Part shown: in pieces, positions 16,304 through 24,251 of the stretch
How the letters are laid out: every line of letters begins with the position of its first letter
Numbering within the stretch: position 1 is the stretch's first letter
Assembly: GCA_036265615.1 (NCBI GenBank)
Contig: DATAOT010000247.1
Location: 1-64,000 of the forward strand
From: DATAFF01 sp036265615
Lineage (GTDB): Bacteria > Pseudomonadota > Alphaproteobacteria > Rhizobiales > Aestuariivirgaceae
Reading direction: 5' to 3'
Length of the DNA: 64,000 nt
Notes under the pieces: generated by a model
What the model saw: only the letters and a program-made list of their open reading frames with translations
Told to the model about the DNA's origin: nothing
Databases searched by the model: none
Made by a program: the position numbers and the translations under genes

Positions 16304-17433
16304 AGCAGGCCTTGCCTGAACTCCAGCGTGCCTCAACTCCGCTTGGCGGAGCACTCGGCGCTGCCGTCCAATTCGTCGATCTGGAAAAGCGATATGGCAC
16401 TGTCACGGCCCTTCTGCCGACCAATCTCGACGTCCGCTCCGGCGAGTTCTTCGCCATCATCGGGCCGAGCGGTTCGGGCAAGTCGACCCTGCTCGGCGTC
16501 ACAGCCGGCTTCATCTCGGCATCAGGCGGGCAGATCATTGTCGACGGGCGCGATCTCGTAGGCGAGCCGCCCTACACGCGAAACATTGGCATGGTGTTCC
16601 AGAACTACTCCCTGTTTCCACACATGTCGGTGGCCGAGAACATCGCGTTCCCACTCAAGATGCGCCGCCTGCCGGCAGCACAGGTCACCGCAAAGGTGAC
16701 GCGCATGTTGGAAATCGTGCGGCTTGCCGGCTTCGGCGATCGCCGTCCGCAGCAGCTCTCGGGCGGCCAGCAGCAGCGCGTCGCACTGGCCCGCGCTGCC
16801 GTTTACGACCCGATCCTGCTCTTGATGGACGAGCCGCTCGGCGCTCTTGACAAGAATCTTCGCGAGGAGATGCAGGAGGAGGTCAAGCGCTTCCAAGCCG
16901 CCATCGGCACCACTGTGATCTACGTTACCCATGACCAGCAGGAGGCCGCCTGCATGGCCGATCGCATCGCGGTCATGAACAACGGCACGATCATCCAGGT
17001 CGCGACGCCGCGCGAACTCTACGAAAATCCGCGCACCAATTTTGTTGCGAGCTTTCTTGGCGAGGCCAACCTGATGAAGATCGAACAGATCGCCGGCGGG
17101 GATGCCGGGGGGTGCACGGCCCGGGTGATCGGAGGCCATCTTGTGCGCACCGCCGCAACAATGCTGCCGACCTCACGCTCGGCCCTGCTTGTGCGTCCCG
17201 AAAACATCACCCTTGGCGGTGAGCACGACTGCGCCGAGAACCGCTTCGCCGGTGTGATCTCTGATGTGGTCTACACAGCCGGCTCGGTCCGCTACCGCGT
17301 CCGGCTCACCTACGATTTTGTCCTTACGGTCCGAGTACCCTCCCGCCATGGCATCGTCCTTCATGCGATCGGTGATGCGGTCACGGTCGCGTGGCGGGCC
17401 AGCGACACCATCATCGTTGCGGAGGAAGGATGA
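16300..17433 (+). CDS. polyamine-type ABC importer ATPase (PotA-like)
   Basis: This 377-residue ATPase has Walker A GPSGSGKST, signature LSGGQQQR and Walker B LLLMDEPLGALD, with a C-terminal TOBE domain including LLVRPENITLGG. The Q-loop VFQNYSLFPHMSV is typical. It overlaps the upstream permease by 4 bases and its own stop overlaps the next SDR start (ATGA at 17430-17433). These couplings tie the importer to the downstream oxidoreductases in one transcript. Confidence 0.92.
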   Translation: MKQALPELQRASTPLGGALGAAVQFVDLEKRYGTVTALLPTNLDVRSGEFFAIIGPSGSGKSTLLGVTAGFISASGGQIIVDGRDLVGEPPYTRNIGMVFQNYSLFPHMSVAENIAFPLKMRRLPAAQVTAKVTRMLEIVRLAGFGDRRPQQLSGGQQQRVALARAAVYDPILLLMDEPLGALDKNLREEMQEEVKRFQAAIGTTVIYVTHDQQEAACMADRIAVMNNGTIIQVATPRELYENPRTNFVASFLGEANLMKIEQIAGGDAGGCTARVIGGHLVRTAATMLPTSRSALLVRPENITLGGEHDCAENRFAGVISDVVYTAGSVRYRVRLTYDFVLTVRVPSRHGIVLHAIGDAVTVAWRASDTIIVAEEG

Positions 17434-18188
17434 GGCACGATCTTCGTGATTGCGTCGCCATCGTCACCGGCGCCGGTTCGGGTATCGGACAGGCGACCGC
17501 CTGGCTCTTGGCCGAGCGTGGCGCGGCGGTGCTCGTCCAGGACATCGATGCCGAGCGTGCGGCGCTCACCGCCGCACGGCTCGACCGGGAAGGCCGGGAT
17601 TTCGACATCGTCGTCTGCGACATCGCCGACCCCGAGGCCGACCGGCACATCCTTGCAACAGCGCTCGCGCGCTGGCAGCGGCTCGACATTCTCGTGAACA
17701 ATGCCGGCATCGGCATCGATCGCCCCATTGAACAGATCGACGAGATCGGGTTCGATCGCATGATTGCGGTTCACGTCAAGGGCACATTCTTTACGACAAA
17801 AGCAGCCGTTCCTGCACTGAAGCGCTCAGGCCGTGGTCGCATCATCAACACCTCCTCGCGCTGGGCACTGGCCGGCCACGACAAGGCTTCCGATTATATC
17901 GCCGCCAAATCGGCGATCCTTGGCCTGACCAAGTCCTGGGCTCGCGAGCTTGCGCCGTACCGCATTACCGTCAATGCCATCGCGCCTGGCGGTGTCAAGA
18001 CCGCGATGGTGCGAGAGACTTTGGGCGAGGTCGGCATCGCCGCCGAGGAGAGGGAGGTGCCGCTTGGCCGCTGGTGCGAGCCGCGCGAGATCGCCTCTAC
18101 GACCGCCTTTCTCGCATCCACCGCGGCGGCGTTCATCACCGGTCAGGTAATCAGCCCGAACGGCGGCAAGACCATGATCGGTTTTTAG
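17430..18188 (+). CDS. SDR family oxidoreductase (island copy B)
   Basis: This 252-residue SDR has VTGAGSGIG, NNAG, a catalytic serine in INTSSRWA, and YIAAK. It starts at the ATG overlapping the ATPase stop. It closely resembles the following SDR: both have 252 residues, share VHVKG(T/S)FF, and end with GQVISPNGG plus T. They look like a tandem duplication that diverged. The role is likely oxidation of an alcohol intermediate from the same imported compound; substrate unknown. Confidence 0.86.
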   Translation: MRHDLRDCVAIVTGAGSGIGQATAWLLAERGAAVLVQDIDAERAALTAARLDREGRDFDIVVCDIADPEADRHILATALARWQRLDILVNNAGIGIDRPIEQIDEIGFDRMIAVHVKGTFFTTKAAVPALKRSGRGRIINTSSRWALAGHDKASDYIAAKSAILGLTKSWARELAPYRITVNAIAPGGVKTAMVRETLGEVGIAAEEREVPLGRWCEPREIASTTAFLASTAAAFITGQVISPNGGKTMIGF

Positions 18189-18205
18189 GACAGGAGGCTG
18201 AATCG

Positions 18206-18964
18206 ATGCCGAGTTTCGAAGGGCGCGTTGCCGTCATTACCGGGGGAGGCCGCGGCATGGGCCGGGCTCATGCCCGTCTGCTCGCCGCAGGCGGCGCATC
18301 GGTGGTCGTGCAGGATATTCTCGAACCCGAGGCGCAGGAAACGGTGCGCATGATCAGGGATGCCGGCGGCCAAGGCCAGGCGATCATCTGCGATGTGACC
18401 GACACGCGACGCCTGCAGCACGAGCTCACCGCCATGGAGCGCCGGCTCGGACGCCTCGACATCCTGGTCAACAACGCGGGGATCGGGAGTGAGGCAACGC
18501 TCGAGGAGATCACTGAAGAGGATTTCGATCGCATGTTCGCGGTCCATGTCAAAGGCAGCTTCTTTGCAGCTCAGGCGGTGGTGCCCGGCATGAAAGCCCG
18601 GCGCATTGGCAAGATCATCAACATCTCCTCGATCTGGGGCATGGTAGGACATCATGCGGCCTCGGACTATTGCGCTGCCAAGGCTGCCCTTCTCGGCTTG
18701 ACCAAGGCATGGGCCCGCGAATTGGCGCCATGGAACATCCATGTCAATGCTGTCGCACCGGGCGGCGTCCTCACCGACATGGTGCTGCAGCAGCCGAATA
18801 TCGAGACGCGCATGGCGGAGAAGATCAAGCTGGTGCCGCTCGGCCGGTATGCGGATCCCTCGGAGATCGCCGCGACGGTGGCTTTTCTTGCCTCTTCGGA
18901 GGCCGATTTCATCACCGGACAGGTGATCAGCCCCAATGGCGGCCAGACCATTGTCGGCATCTGA
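18206..18964 (+). CDS. SDR family oxidoreductase (island copy C)
   Basis: This 252-residue SDR has ITGGGRGMG at about residue 12, NNAG, serine in INISSIWG, and YCAAK. ATG 18206 has AGGAGG-type spacing (caggaggctgaatcg). It is 17 bases after copy B and 15 bases before the monooxygenase. The C-terminus (ITGQVISPNGGQT) is nearly the same as that of copy B. A pair of similar dehydrogenases may handle two stereoisomers or two successive oxidation steps, which is inference. Confidence 0.86.
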   Translation: MPSFEGRVAVITGGGRGMGRAHARLLAAGGASVVVQDILEPEAQETVRMIRDAGGQGQAIICDVTDTRRLQHELTAMERRLGRLDILVNNAGIGSEATLEEITEEDFDRMFAVHVKGSFFAAQAVVPGMKARRIGKIINISSIWGMVGHHAASDYCAAKAALLGLTKAWARELAPWNIHVNAVAPGGVLTDMVLQQPNIETRMAEKIKLVPLGRYADPSEIAATVAFLASSEADFITGQVISPNGGQTIVGI

Positions 18965-18979
18965 AGAGGGAGAGAGCCG

Positions 18980-20074
18980 GTGAAGCTTGGACTTTTCAAC
19001 CTGATGACGCTGCGCGGTTCTGGTGACGGCCGCCAATTGATCAAAGAAACCATCGATATGGTCAAGCTCGCCGAGGCCATCGGTTTCGATACGGCTTGGA
19101 TCGCCGAGCACCATTTCTCGAACTACAGCATGTGCGTCTCGCCGCTGGTCATGGCCTCCTACTGCGCCGGCCTGACCCGCACCATACGGATGGGCACCGC
19201 CGTGCTGGTGCTGCCCCTCTATCATCCGGTGCGCCTGGTCGAGGAACTGGGCCTGATCGACCAGCTGAGCAACGGCCGGCTGGTGATCGGGATCGGTACA
19301 GGTTATCAGGGGTACGAGTTTGACCATTTCGGCGTAAGTCTCGAGGAACGTGTCGAGCGTTCTCTCGAGATGGCCGACATCATCGAGCGGTTCGTCGCCG
19401 CCGAGACCTTCTCCTATTCCGGCAAGCATTATACGCTCGAGCAAATGCCGATCTGCACGCGGCTGCTGAACGGCCGTCGTCCTGAGATCTATGTTGCAGG
19501 CGCCCAGCCCGAGCTTGTCGAGCGGGCCGCTCGCGACGGCTGGATTCCCTTCGTGACCGTGGGCGCACAGGGCAGCGATGTTCTCGCGCTCCAGCGGCAA
19601 TATTATGAGGGGATCTTCGCCACGGCCGGGCGCGATCCCCGCACAATGCCATTTGCAGTTCAGCGCTACATCTATGTCACGGACAGCAGAGCCGATGCCC
19701 GCGATGCTGCCGAGAGAATCCTCTATGTCAACCGCCTCGCCTTCAGCCTCCGCTTCAACTATCAGGAGCTCGACGGCGCACAACTCAGGTCCATTCCCTA
19801 CAAGGACGAGCCAACGCCGGAGCAGATCATCGACAATGTCATCATCGGCTCGCCGGAGCACTGCGCCTCGCGCATCGTCGCTGAGGCGCGCACCGTCAAG
19901 ACGAGCCATCTCAGCTGTTTCATGCAGTTCGGCGGCATGGAAGGTGGCCGGGCACTGCGTTCGCTCGAGCGGTTCGGCGCCGAGGTGGTGCCCATCATCG
20001 AGCGAGAGCTCGGGCCTACTGTCACGGGCGAGGCCGAGAACCGGGTCCTGCAGCAGGCAGGCTGCAAAGGCTAG
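18980..20074 (+). CDS. luciferase-like FMNH2-dependent monooxygenase (copy 2)
   Basis: This 364-residue LLM protein has KLGLFNLMTL, WIAEHHFSNYS, RIRMG-like TIRMGTAVLVLPLYHPVRL and NGRLVIGIGTGYQGYEF. It is a paralog of the divergent copy at 11434-12510. It starts at a GTG at 18980 after GAAGAGGGAGAG. The flavin reductase gene starts one base after its stop, so the two likely work as a two-component monooxygenase that inserts one oxygen atom using FMNH2 and O2. Such enzymes open C-S, C-N or C-C bonds or do Baeyer-Villiger reactions; which applies here is unknown. Confidence 0.88.
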   Translation: MKLGLFNLMTLRGSGDGRQLIKETIDMVKLAEAIGFDTAWIAEHHFSNYSMCVSPLVMASYCAGLTRTIRMGTAVLVLPLYHPVRLVEELGLIDQLSNGRLVIGIGTGYQGYEFDHFGVSLEERVERSLEMADIIERFVAAETFSYSGKHYTLEQMPICTRLLNGRRPEIYVAGAQPELVERAARDGWIPFVTVGAQGSDVLALQRQYYEGIFATAGRDPRTMPFAVQRYIYVTDSRADARDAAERILYVNRLAFSLRFNYQELDGAQLRSIPYKDEPTPEQIIDNVIIGSPEHCASRIVAEARTVKTSHLSCFMQFGGMEGGRALRSLERFGAEVVPIIERELGPTVTGEAENRVLQQAGCKG

Positions 20075-20075
20075 C

Positions 20076-20570
20076 GTGGAGCAGCATCGGACAGCATTCA
20101 TTTCGGCGATGGCGCGCGTCGCGTCTGGCGTCAGCGTGGTCACCACCGACGGTCCGGCTGGCCGCGCCGGACTGACGGTCAGCGCCATGTGCTCGCTGTC
20201 CGCCAATCCACCGGCCGTGCTGGTCTGCATCAACCGTGCAAGTCACGCCGGCGGCATCATTCGCATCAACGGCGTGTTCTGCGTCAATGTCCTCGCCTCC
20301 CACCAATCCGATATCGCGCGCCGCTTTGCCGGTCAGGTCGGCGCGCGGGGCGACAAATTTTTCGAGATCGAATGGGATCGGCTCGGCACCGGCTCACCAG
20401 TCTTGCGGGAGGCTGTCGCCATATTCGATTGCAACCTGACCCGGGGAACCGATTGCGGCAGCCATGACGTTCTCATCGGCGTCGTGGCCGAAACAGGGGA
20501 GCGCGATGGCGTGCCCCTGCTCTATGCGGGCCGGACCTACTGCGCTCCGATGCCCTTGACGTCCGGATAG
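20076..20570 (+). CDS. flavin reductase, small component of a two-component monooxygenase
   Basis: This 164-residue protein has the flavin-reductase-like split barrel: ASGVSVVTTDG at the N-terminus, SAMCSLSANPPAVLVCIN, FCVNVLASHQ, and the C-terminal histidine-free tail RTYCAPMPL. The family uses NAD(P)H to reduce FMN or FAD and passes it to a partner oxygenase, as HpaC does for HpaB. The start is a GTG at 20076 directly after the TAG of the monooxygenase at 20072-20074. The open frame extends upstream inside that gene, but this start matches family length. It closes the operon. Confidence 0.88.
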   Translation: MEQHRTAFISAMARVASGVSVVTTDGPAGRAGLTVSAMCSLSANPPAVLVCINRASHAGGIIRINGVFCVNVLASHQSDIARRFAGQVGARGDKFFEIEWDRLGTGSPVLREAVAIFDCNLTRGTDCGSHDVLIGVVAETGERDGVPLLYAGRTYCAPMPLTSG

Positions 20571-20643
20571 CGCGGCCGCCACGCATGGAACCGGAGCCGG
20601 CACACACCCGTTCTCATCCGGGGAACAACCGAAGAGGATGCCA

Positions 20644-20886
20644 ATGCGAATCGTCAGTTTCGCGACTTTTGCCCTTGTTGGTGCTTTATGCGGATTATCG
20701 CCGGCAGGCGTTCATGCTGCGACCATATCGCATCCGGTCATCACCGGCACGACCTCGGTCGAGCCTGCAGCATGCCGAACGGTGCGCGAGCGGGTGGTGC
20801 GGCCGAACGGCAGCGTGGTCTATCGCATGAAGAAACCTTGCGGCGTGGGGCCCGTTCCAATGCATCGGGCACTGCACCATGGTTAA
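20644..20886 (+). CDS. small secreted protein with a C-x21-C repeat motif
   Basis: This 80-residue product starts with a clear Sec signal peptide (about 1-26, cleavage after VHAA). The mature part is short and basic, with cysteines at about 44 and 66. ATG 20644 has AAGAGG six bases upstream. The motif at residues 47-66 (VRERVVRPNGSVVYRMKKPC) recurs in a short frame just downstream, see 20879-20950. I do not recognise a family. It is likely periplasmic or exported; function unknown. Confidence 0.55.
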   Translation: MRIVSFATFALVGALCGLSPAGVHAATISHPVITGTTSVEPAACRTVRERVVRPNGSVVYRMKKPCGVGPVPMHRALHHG

Positions 20887-20950
20887 AGAGCGCATCCACC
20901 GAGCCAATGGCGCGGTGGTGTTCCGCAGCGTCCGGCGCTGCAGCGCGTGA
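20879..20950 (+). other. short frame repeating the C-terminal motif of the preceding protein
   Basis: A 23-codon frame starts at ATG 20879, overlaps the end of the preceding gene in the +1 frame and ends at TGA 20948-20950. It encodes VKERIHRANGAVVFRSVRRC, which matches 10 of 20 residues of the motif at 47-66 of the preceding protein, including both the NG and the terminal cysteine. This suggests an ancestral protein with two motif copies, now split by a frameshift, or a sequencing error. It is not clear that it is translated. Confidence 0.3.
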
Positions 20951-21032
20951 TGGCGCTTGTTTTTATTGGCATCCCTCGATCGGGCATGTCAGGATCGGAT
21001 CCTGTCGCCCGATCTGCGTATCGAGTCGTCTC

Positions 21033-21512
21033 ATGAGTCGCGCGTTTGTAAAGGAGCCCGAGGGTGACGTTGCCGAACCGCTACCCGAACGGCCGATCAG
21101 TTCATTTCATAATTACGTCACCCCCCGAGGCCTGCAGCAGATCGAGGCTGCAATCGCCGAGTTGCAAGGTGCGCTCGCCAAGGCGTCAGAGCGCGAAGAC
21201 TCGCAGATGCTTCGCAAGATCACCCGTGACCTGAACTACTGGAAAGCCCGCCGCGCGACGGCCGAGCTCGTCACGCCGCCGCCGGACACCGGAACGGTTC
21301 GGTTCGGATCGAAGGTGACGCTGGAGATGCCGGGCGGCCGTCACCAGAGTTTCTGCATTGTTGGCGAGGACGAAGCCGACCCAAAGAACGGCCTCATTTC
21401 CTATGTCGCGCCGCTCGCCCGTGAGCTCATCGGCAAGGAGCTCGGCGAGACTGTGTCCATCCCCGGCGGCGACGCTGAGATCATCAAGATCGAGATTGCC
21501 AAGGACGCCTGA
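21033..21512 (+). CDS. GreA/GreB family transcription elongation factor
   Basis: This 159-residue protein has a helical N-terminal half (about 32-88, LQQIEAAIAELQGALAK) followed by the C-terminal FKBP-like domain with RFGSKVTLEMPGG and LGETVSIPGGDAEIIKIE. The C-terminal block is the usual GreA/GreB signature. The coiled coil is shorter and the acidic tip residues are less obvious than in classic GreA, so it could be a Gre-like regulator rather than the housekeeping cleavage factor. ATG 21033 is chosen by family fit; the frame is open well upstream. It stands alone between the monooxygenase operon and the convergent lactonase operon. Confidence 0.8.
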   Translation: MSRAFVKEPEGDVAEPLPERPISSFHNYVTPRGLQQIEAAIAELQGALAKASEREDSQMLRKITRDLNYWKARRATAELVTPPPDTGTVRFGSKVTLEMPGGRHQSFCIVGEDEADPKNGLISYVAPLARELIGKELGETVSIPGGDAEIIKIEIAKDA

Positions 21513-21524
21513 TGCTCGCCCGGC

Positions 21525-22403
21525 TCAGGCTCCGAACCGCGGCTCTGGCACGCCGCGGATGCCGAGACCATGGATCGCGAAGAGGCTGCCGCGCTGCACG
21601 CCATCACCAGGAAACCGCGGCAGAGGCGGTTTGGCCATTGATGTCACATAGAGGATGTCGAGATTGGGACCGCCGAACATCACGCTCGTGACCTTCTTCA
21701 CCGGCATCTCGATCACGCGGTCGATCCCGCCGTCCGGCGTGTAACGGATGACCTTCGCGTCATACACCTGGGCATTCCACAGACAACCCTCGGCATCAAC
21801 GGTCGACCCATCGGCGGCCCCGCCGCGCGCGGCATCGATCTTCGTGAAGGTGCGCCGGTTGGATATGGTGCCGGTCTCGATATCGTAGTCATAAGCCCAG
21901 ATCTCGCCCGACCAGGAATCTGCGAAGTAGAAGATCTTGTCATCGGGGCTGAAGCACGGGCCGTTCGACACGATGATACCGTCATCGAGCTTGGTGATCC
22001 TGAAGTCGGGATCGAGCCGATAAAGCGCGCCATTGGGCCCGGCCTCCATCGTATCCATCGACCCGGCCAGGAAGCGACCGCGGCGATCAACTTTGCCGTC
22101 ATTGATGCGGGTGGCCGGCTTGTCGGGCTCGGGATCATGGATCAGAGTGCACTCGCCCGTCTTGAAGTCCAGGGCATGAAAGCCGGTCTGCAGCGAGCAG
22201 ATGGCGCCGCTGCCGTCCCTGCGAATCGCGATCGAGCCGATCTTTGCTGGTACGTCCCAGGCTCGGATCTCGCAGCCATCGGCGGTGCAGCGGAAGACAG
22301 TGCCGCCAAAGCTGTCGATGAAATAGAGCCGCTGTTGATCGACATCCCAGAGCGGACCTTCCCCGAGGATCGTCTTGACGTCCACCACCACTTCGATACG
22401 CAT
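21525..22403 (-). CDS. SMP-30/gluconolactonase family protein (copy 1, distal)
   Basis: This 292-residue six-bladed beta-propeller has the family metal-site residues: E in LGEGPLWD, N-D in RINDGKVD, N in SNGPCFSPD, and D in DGSTVDAEGCLW. Such enzymes hydrolyse sugar lactones to aldonic acids using a divalent metal. The ATG at 22401-22403 has AAGGAGG upstream. It is the last gene of a leftward operon and converges with the Gre gene (12 bases apart). It is a paralog of the gene just upstream, sharing the same motif order. No signal peptide, so it acts in the cytoplasm on the product of a dehydrogenase. Confidence 0.88.
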   Translation of the reverse strand: MRIEVVVDVKTILGEGPLWDVDQQRLYFIDSFGGTVFRCTADGCEIRAWDVPAKIGSIAIRRDGSGAICSLQTGFHALDFKTGECTLIHDPEPDKPATRINDGKVDRRGRFLAGSMDTMEAGPNGALYRLDPDFRITKLDDGIIVSNGPCFSPDDKIFYFADSWSGEIWAYDYDIETGTISNRRTFTKIDAARGGAADGSTVDAEGCLWNAQVYDAKVIRYTPDGGIDRVIEMPVKKVTSVMFGGPNLDILYVTSMAKPPLPRFPGDGVQRGSLFAIHGLGIRGVPEPRFGA

Positions 22404-22418
22404 GGCTTCCTCCTTGCC

Positions 22419-23297
22419 CTATCCTTTGAACCGAGGTTCTGGCAGCCCTTTGACCCCGAGTCCGTGAACCGCGAACACCATGCCTGCCTCGACTTCGTGG
22501 TGATAGGCGCCCCGGAATGGCCGCGCCATCGAGGTGACGAAGGCAATGTCGAGGGCGGGCCCGCCGAAGCTTATGCTGGTTGTCGAATAGACCGGCAAGC
22601 CCACGATGCGATCGATGACGCCTTCCGGATTGAAGCGGGCCAGGTGACCGCCGTAGACTTCGACACTCCAGACGAAGCCTTCGGCATCGACAGTCGCGCC
22701 ATCGGGAAAGCCGGACAGGCGACCGTCGAAGACGGCAAAGTTTCGCCGCGACTTCACCAGGCCGGTTGCCGTGTCGTAGTCATAGGCAAAGATGGTCCTC
22801 TTGAAGCTGTCGGCGAAGTAGAGAGTGCGGCCGTCGGGACTGAAGCAGGGCCCATTTGAACAGATGATGCCGGTGTCGAGCACGCTGACGGACAGGTCGG
22901 GATCGAGCCGGAACAGCTTTCCTACCGGCTCCATCTCCGCATAATCCATCGAGCCCGCGAGGAACCGTCCCTGCCGGTCGACCTTGCCGTCATTGAGGCG
23001 CGGCCGCACCTCGCCCGGATGGGTCTCGGCGATGCGCGAGATCTCCCCCGAACCGAAATCGAGGAGATGAAAGCCGCTGCGCAGAGACAGCACGGCGCCA
23101 CCCTTCTGCCTCAGCGCCATCGAGCCGATCGGTTCGGGCACCGCCCACGATCTGCGATCGCCGCCCTTCAGGTCGGAACGATGAATGACGCAGCCATAGG
23201 AGTCGATCCAGTAGAGCCGCTCCTCCTCGACGTCCCACAGCGGGCCTTCGCCCAGCTTGTCGCGGTCACTCGAGAAGATTTCGATGCGGAGCGCCAT
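22419..23297 (-). CDS. SMP-30/gluconolactonase family protein (copy 2, proximal)
   Basis: This 292-residue propeller has LGEGPLWDVEEERLYWID, RLNDGKVD, SNGPCFSPDGRTLYFAD and DGATVDAEGFVW, again placing all predicted metal ligands. The ATG at 23295-23297 follows TAGGAG; an upstream in-frame start lacks support. It lies 10 bases after the BKACE gene and 15 bases before copy 1. Two lactonases in tandem may serve two sugar lactones, or one may have a different job. Both have the same length, indicating duplication. Confidence 0.88.
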   Translation of the reverse strand: MALRIEIFSSDRDKLGEGPLWDVEEERLYWIDSYGCVIHRSDLKGGDRRSWAVPEPIGSMALRQKGGAVLSLRSGFHLLDFGSGEISRIAETHPGEVRPRLNDGKVDRQGRFLAGSMDYAEMEPVGKLFRLDPDLSVSVLDTGIICSNGPCFSPDGRTLYFADSFKRTIFAYDYDTATGLVKSRRNFAVFDGRLSGFPDGATVDAEGFVWSVEVYGGHLARFNPEGVIDRIVGLPVYSTTSISFGGPALDIAFVTSMARPFRGAYHHEVEAGMVFAVHGLGVKGLPEPRFKG

Positions 23298-23307
23298 GGT
23301 CAATCTC

Positions 23308-24240
23308 CTAAAAGGCGACGCTGTCCGCGCCCTTGAGCTCGAGCATGGAGCGCGCATCGTCTGGCGTTGCGACCTCGAGCCCCAGGCCCTCGATCAGCGC
23401 CCGTGCCTTTGTCACCTGCTCGGCATTTGATCTGGCAAGCTGACCGGGGCCGATCCACAGGGAATCCTCGAGCCCGACCCTGATATTGCCGCCCATCGAT
23501 GCCGACATCAGCGCGATCGGCATCTGGTTTCGTCCGGCACCCAGAACCGACCAGTGAAATTGCTTGCCGAACAGGCGATCGGCGGTGCGCTTCATGTGTA
23601 GTACATCCTCGGGATGCGGCCCGATGCCGCCAAGAATGCCGAACACCGACTGGATGAAGAACGGCGGCTTGACGATCCCGCGGTCGGCGAAATGGCGCAG
23701 CGTGTAGAGATGGCCGATGTCATAGCACTCGATCTCGAATCGGGTGCCGTTCTCGGCGCAGGTCCTGAGTATATATTCGATGTCGGCGAAGGTGTTCTTG
23801 AAGATGCGTTCGCGCGAGCCTTCCAGATAGGGACGCTCCCAGTCGAATTTGAAGGCATCGTAGCGCTCGAGCATCGGGTAGAGACCAAAGTTCATCGTCC
23901 CCATGTTGAGCGATGCGACCTCTGGCTTGAAGGTCGCCGCCGGCCGCACCCGCTCTTCGATCGTCATGGTGGCGGCACCGCCGGTCGTGATGTTCACGAT
24001 GCAATTGCTGCGCTGCTTGATGACTTTGAGAAATGGTTCGAACGCGGCGGGAGACTGGTCGGGTCGGCCGTCCTTTGGATCGCGGGCGTGGAGGTGCACG
24101 ATGGCGGCACCGGCTTCGGCAGCGCCGATTGCCGCATCGGCGATTTCCTGCGCGGTGATCGGCAGATGTGGCGACATGGTCGGCGTGTGAATCGATCCGG
24201 TGACCGCGCAGGTGATGACGACTTTGCGCTTCGAGGCCAT
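23308..24240 (-). CDS. beta-keto acid cleavage enzyme (BKACE, DUF849 family)
   Basis: This 310-residue TIM-barrel enzyme is in the family of 3-keto-5-aminohexanoate cleavage enzyme. The N-terminal metal-site motif is visible as IVHLHARDPKDGRP, with NITTGGA and FEIECYD further on. The known reaction is beta-keto acid plus acetyl-CoA giving acetoacetate plus a shortened acyl-CoA, with zinc. Neighbours are a C3-hydroxy-acid dehydrogenase-like gene (11 bases upstream) and SMP-30 lactonases. This suggests a 3-keto aldonate as substrate rather than dehydrocarnitine, the other common BKACE partner. The ATG is preceded by TAGGAG. Confidence 0.9.
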   Translation of the reverse strand: MASKRKVVITCAVTGSIHTPTMSPHLPITAQEIADAAIGAAEAGAAIVHLHARDPKDGRPDQSPAAFEPFLKVIKQRSNCIVNITTGGAATMTIEERVRPAATFKPEVASLNMGTMNFGLYPMLERYDAFKFDWERPYLEGSRERIFKNTFADIEYILRTCAENGTRFEIECYDIGHLYTLRHFADRGIVKPPFFIQSVFGILGGIGPHPEDVLHMKRTADRLFGKQFHWSVLGAGRNQMPIALMSASMGGNIRVGLEDSLWIGPGQLARSNAEQVTKARALIEGLGLEVATPDDARSMLELKGADSVAF

Positions 24241-24251
24241 GCAACGATCTC

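Noticed and set aside
18185..20233. 682-codon open frame on the minus strand across SDR C, the monooxygenase and the flavin reductase
   Set aside because: It covers three real genes on the other strand, with low-complexity His/Asp/Gly-rich translation. This is a shadow of coding bias.
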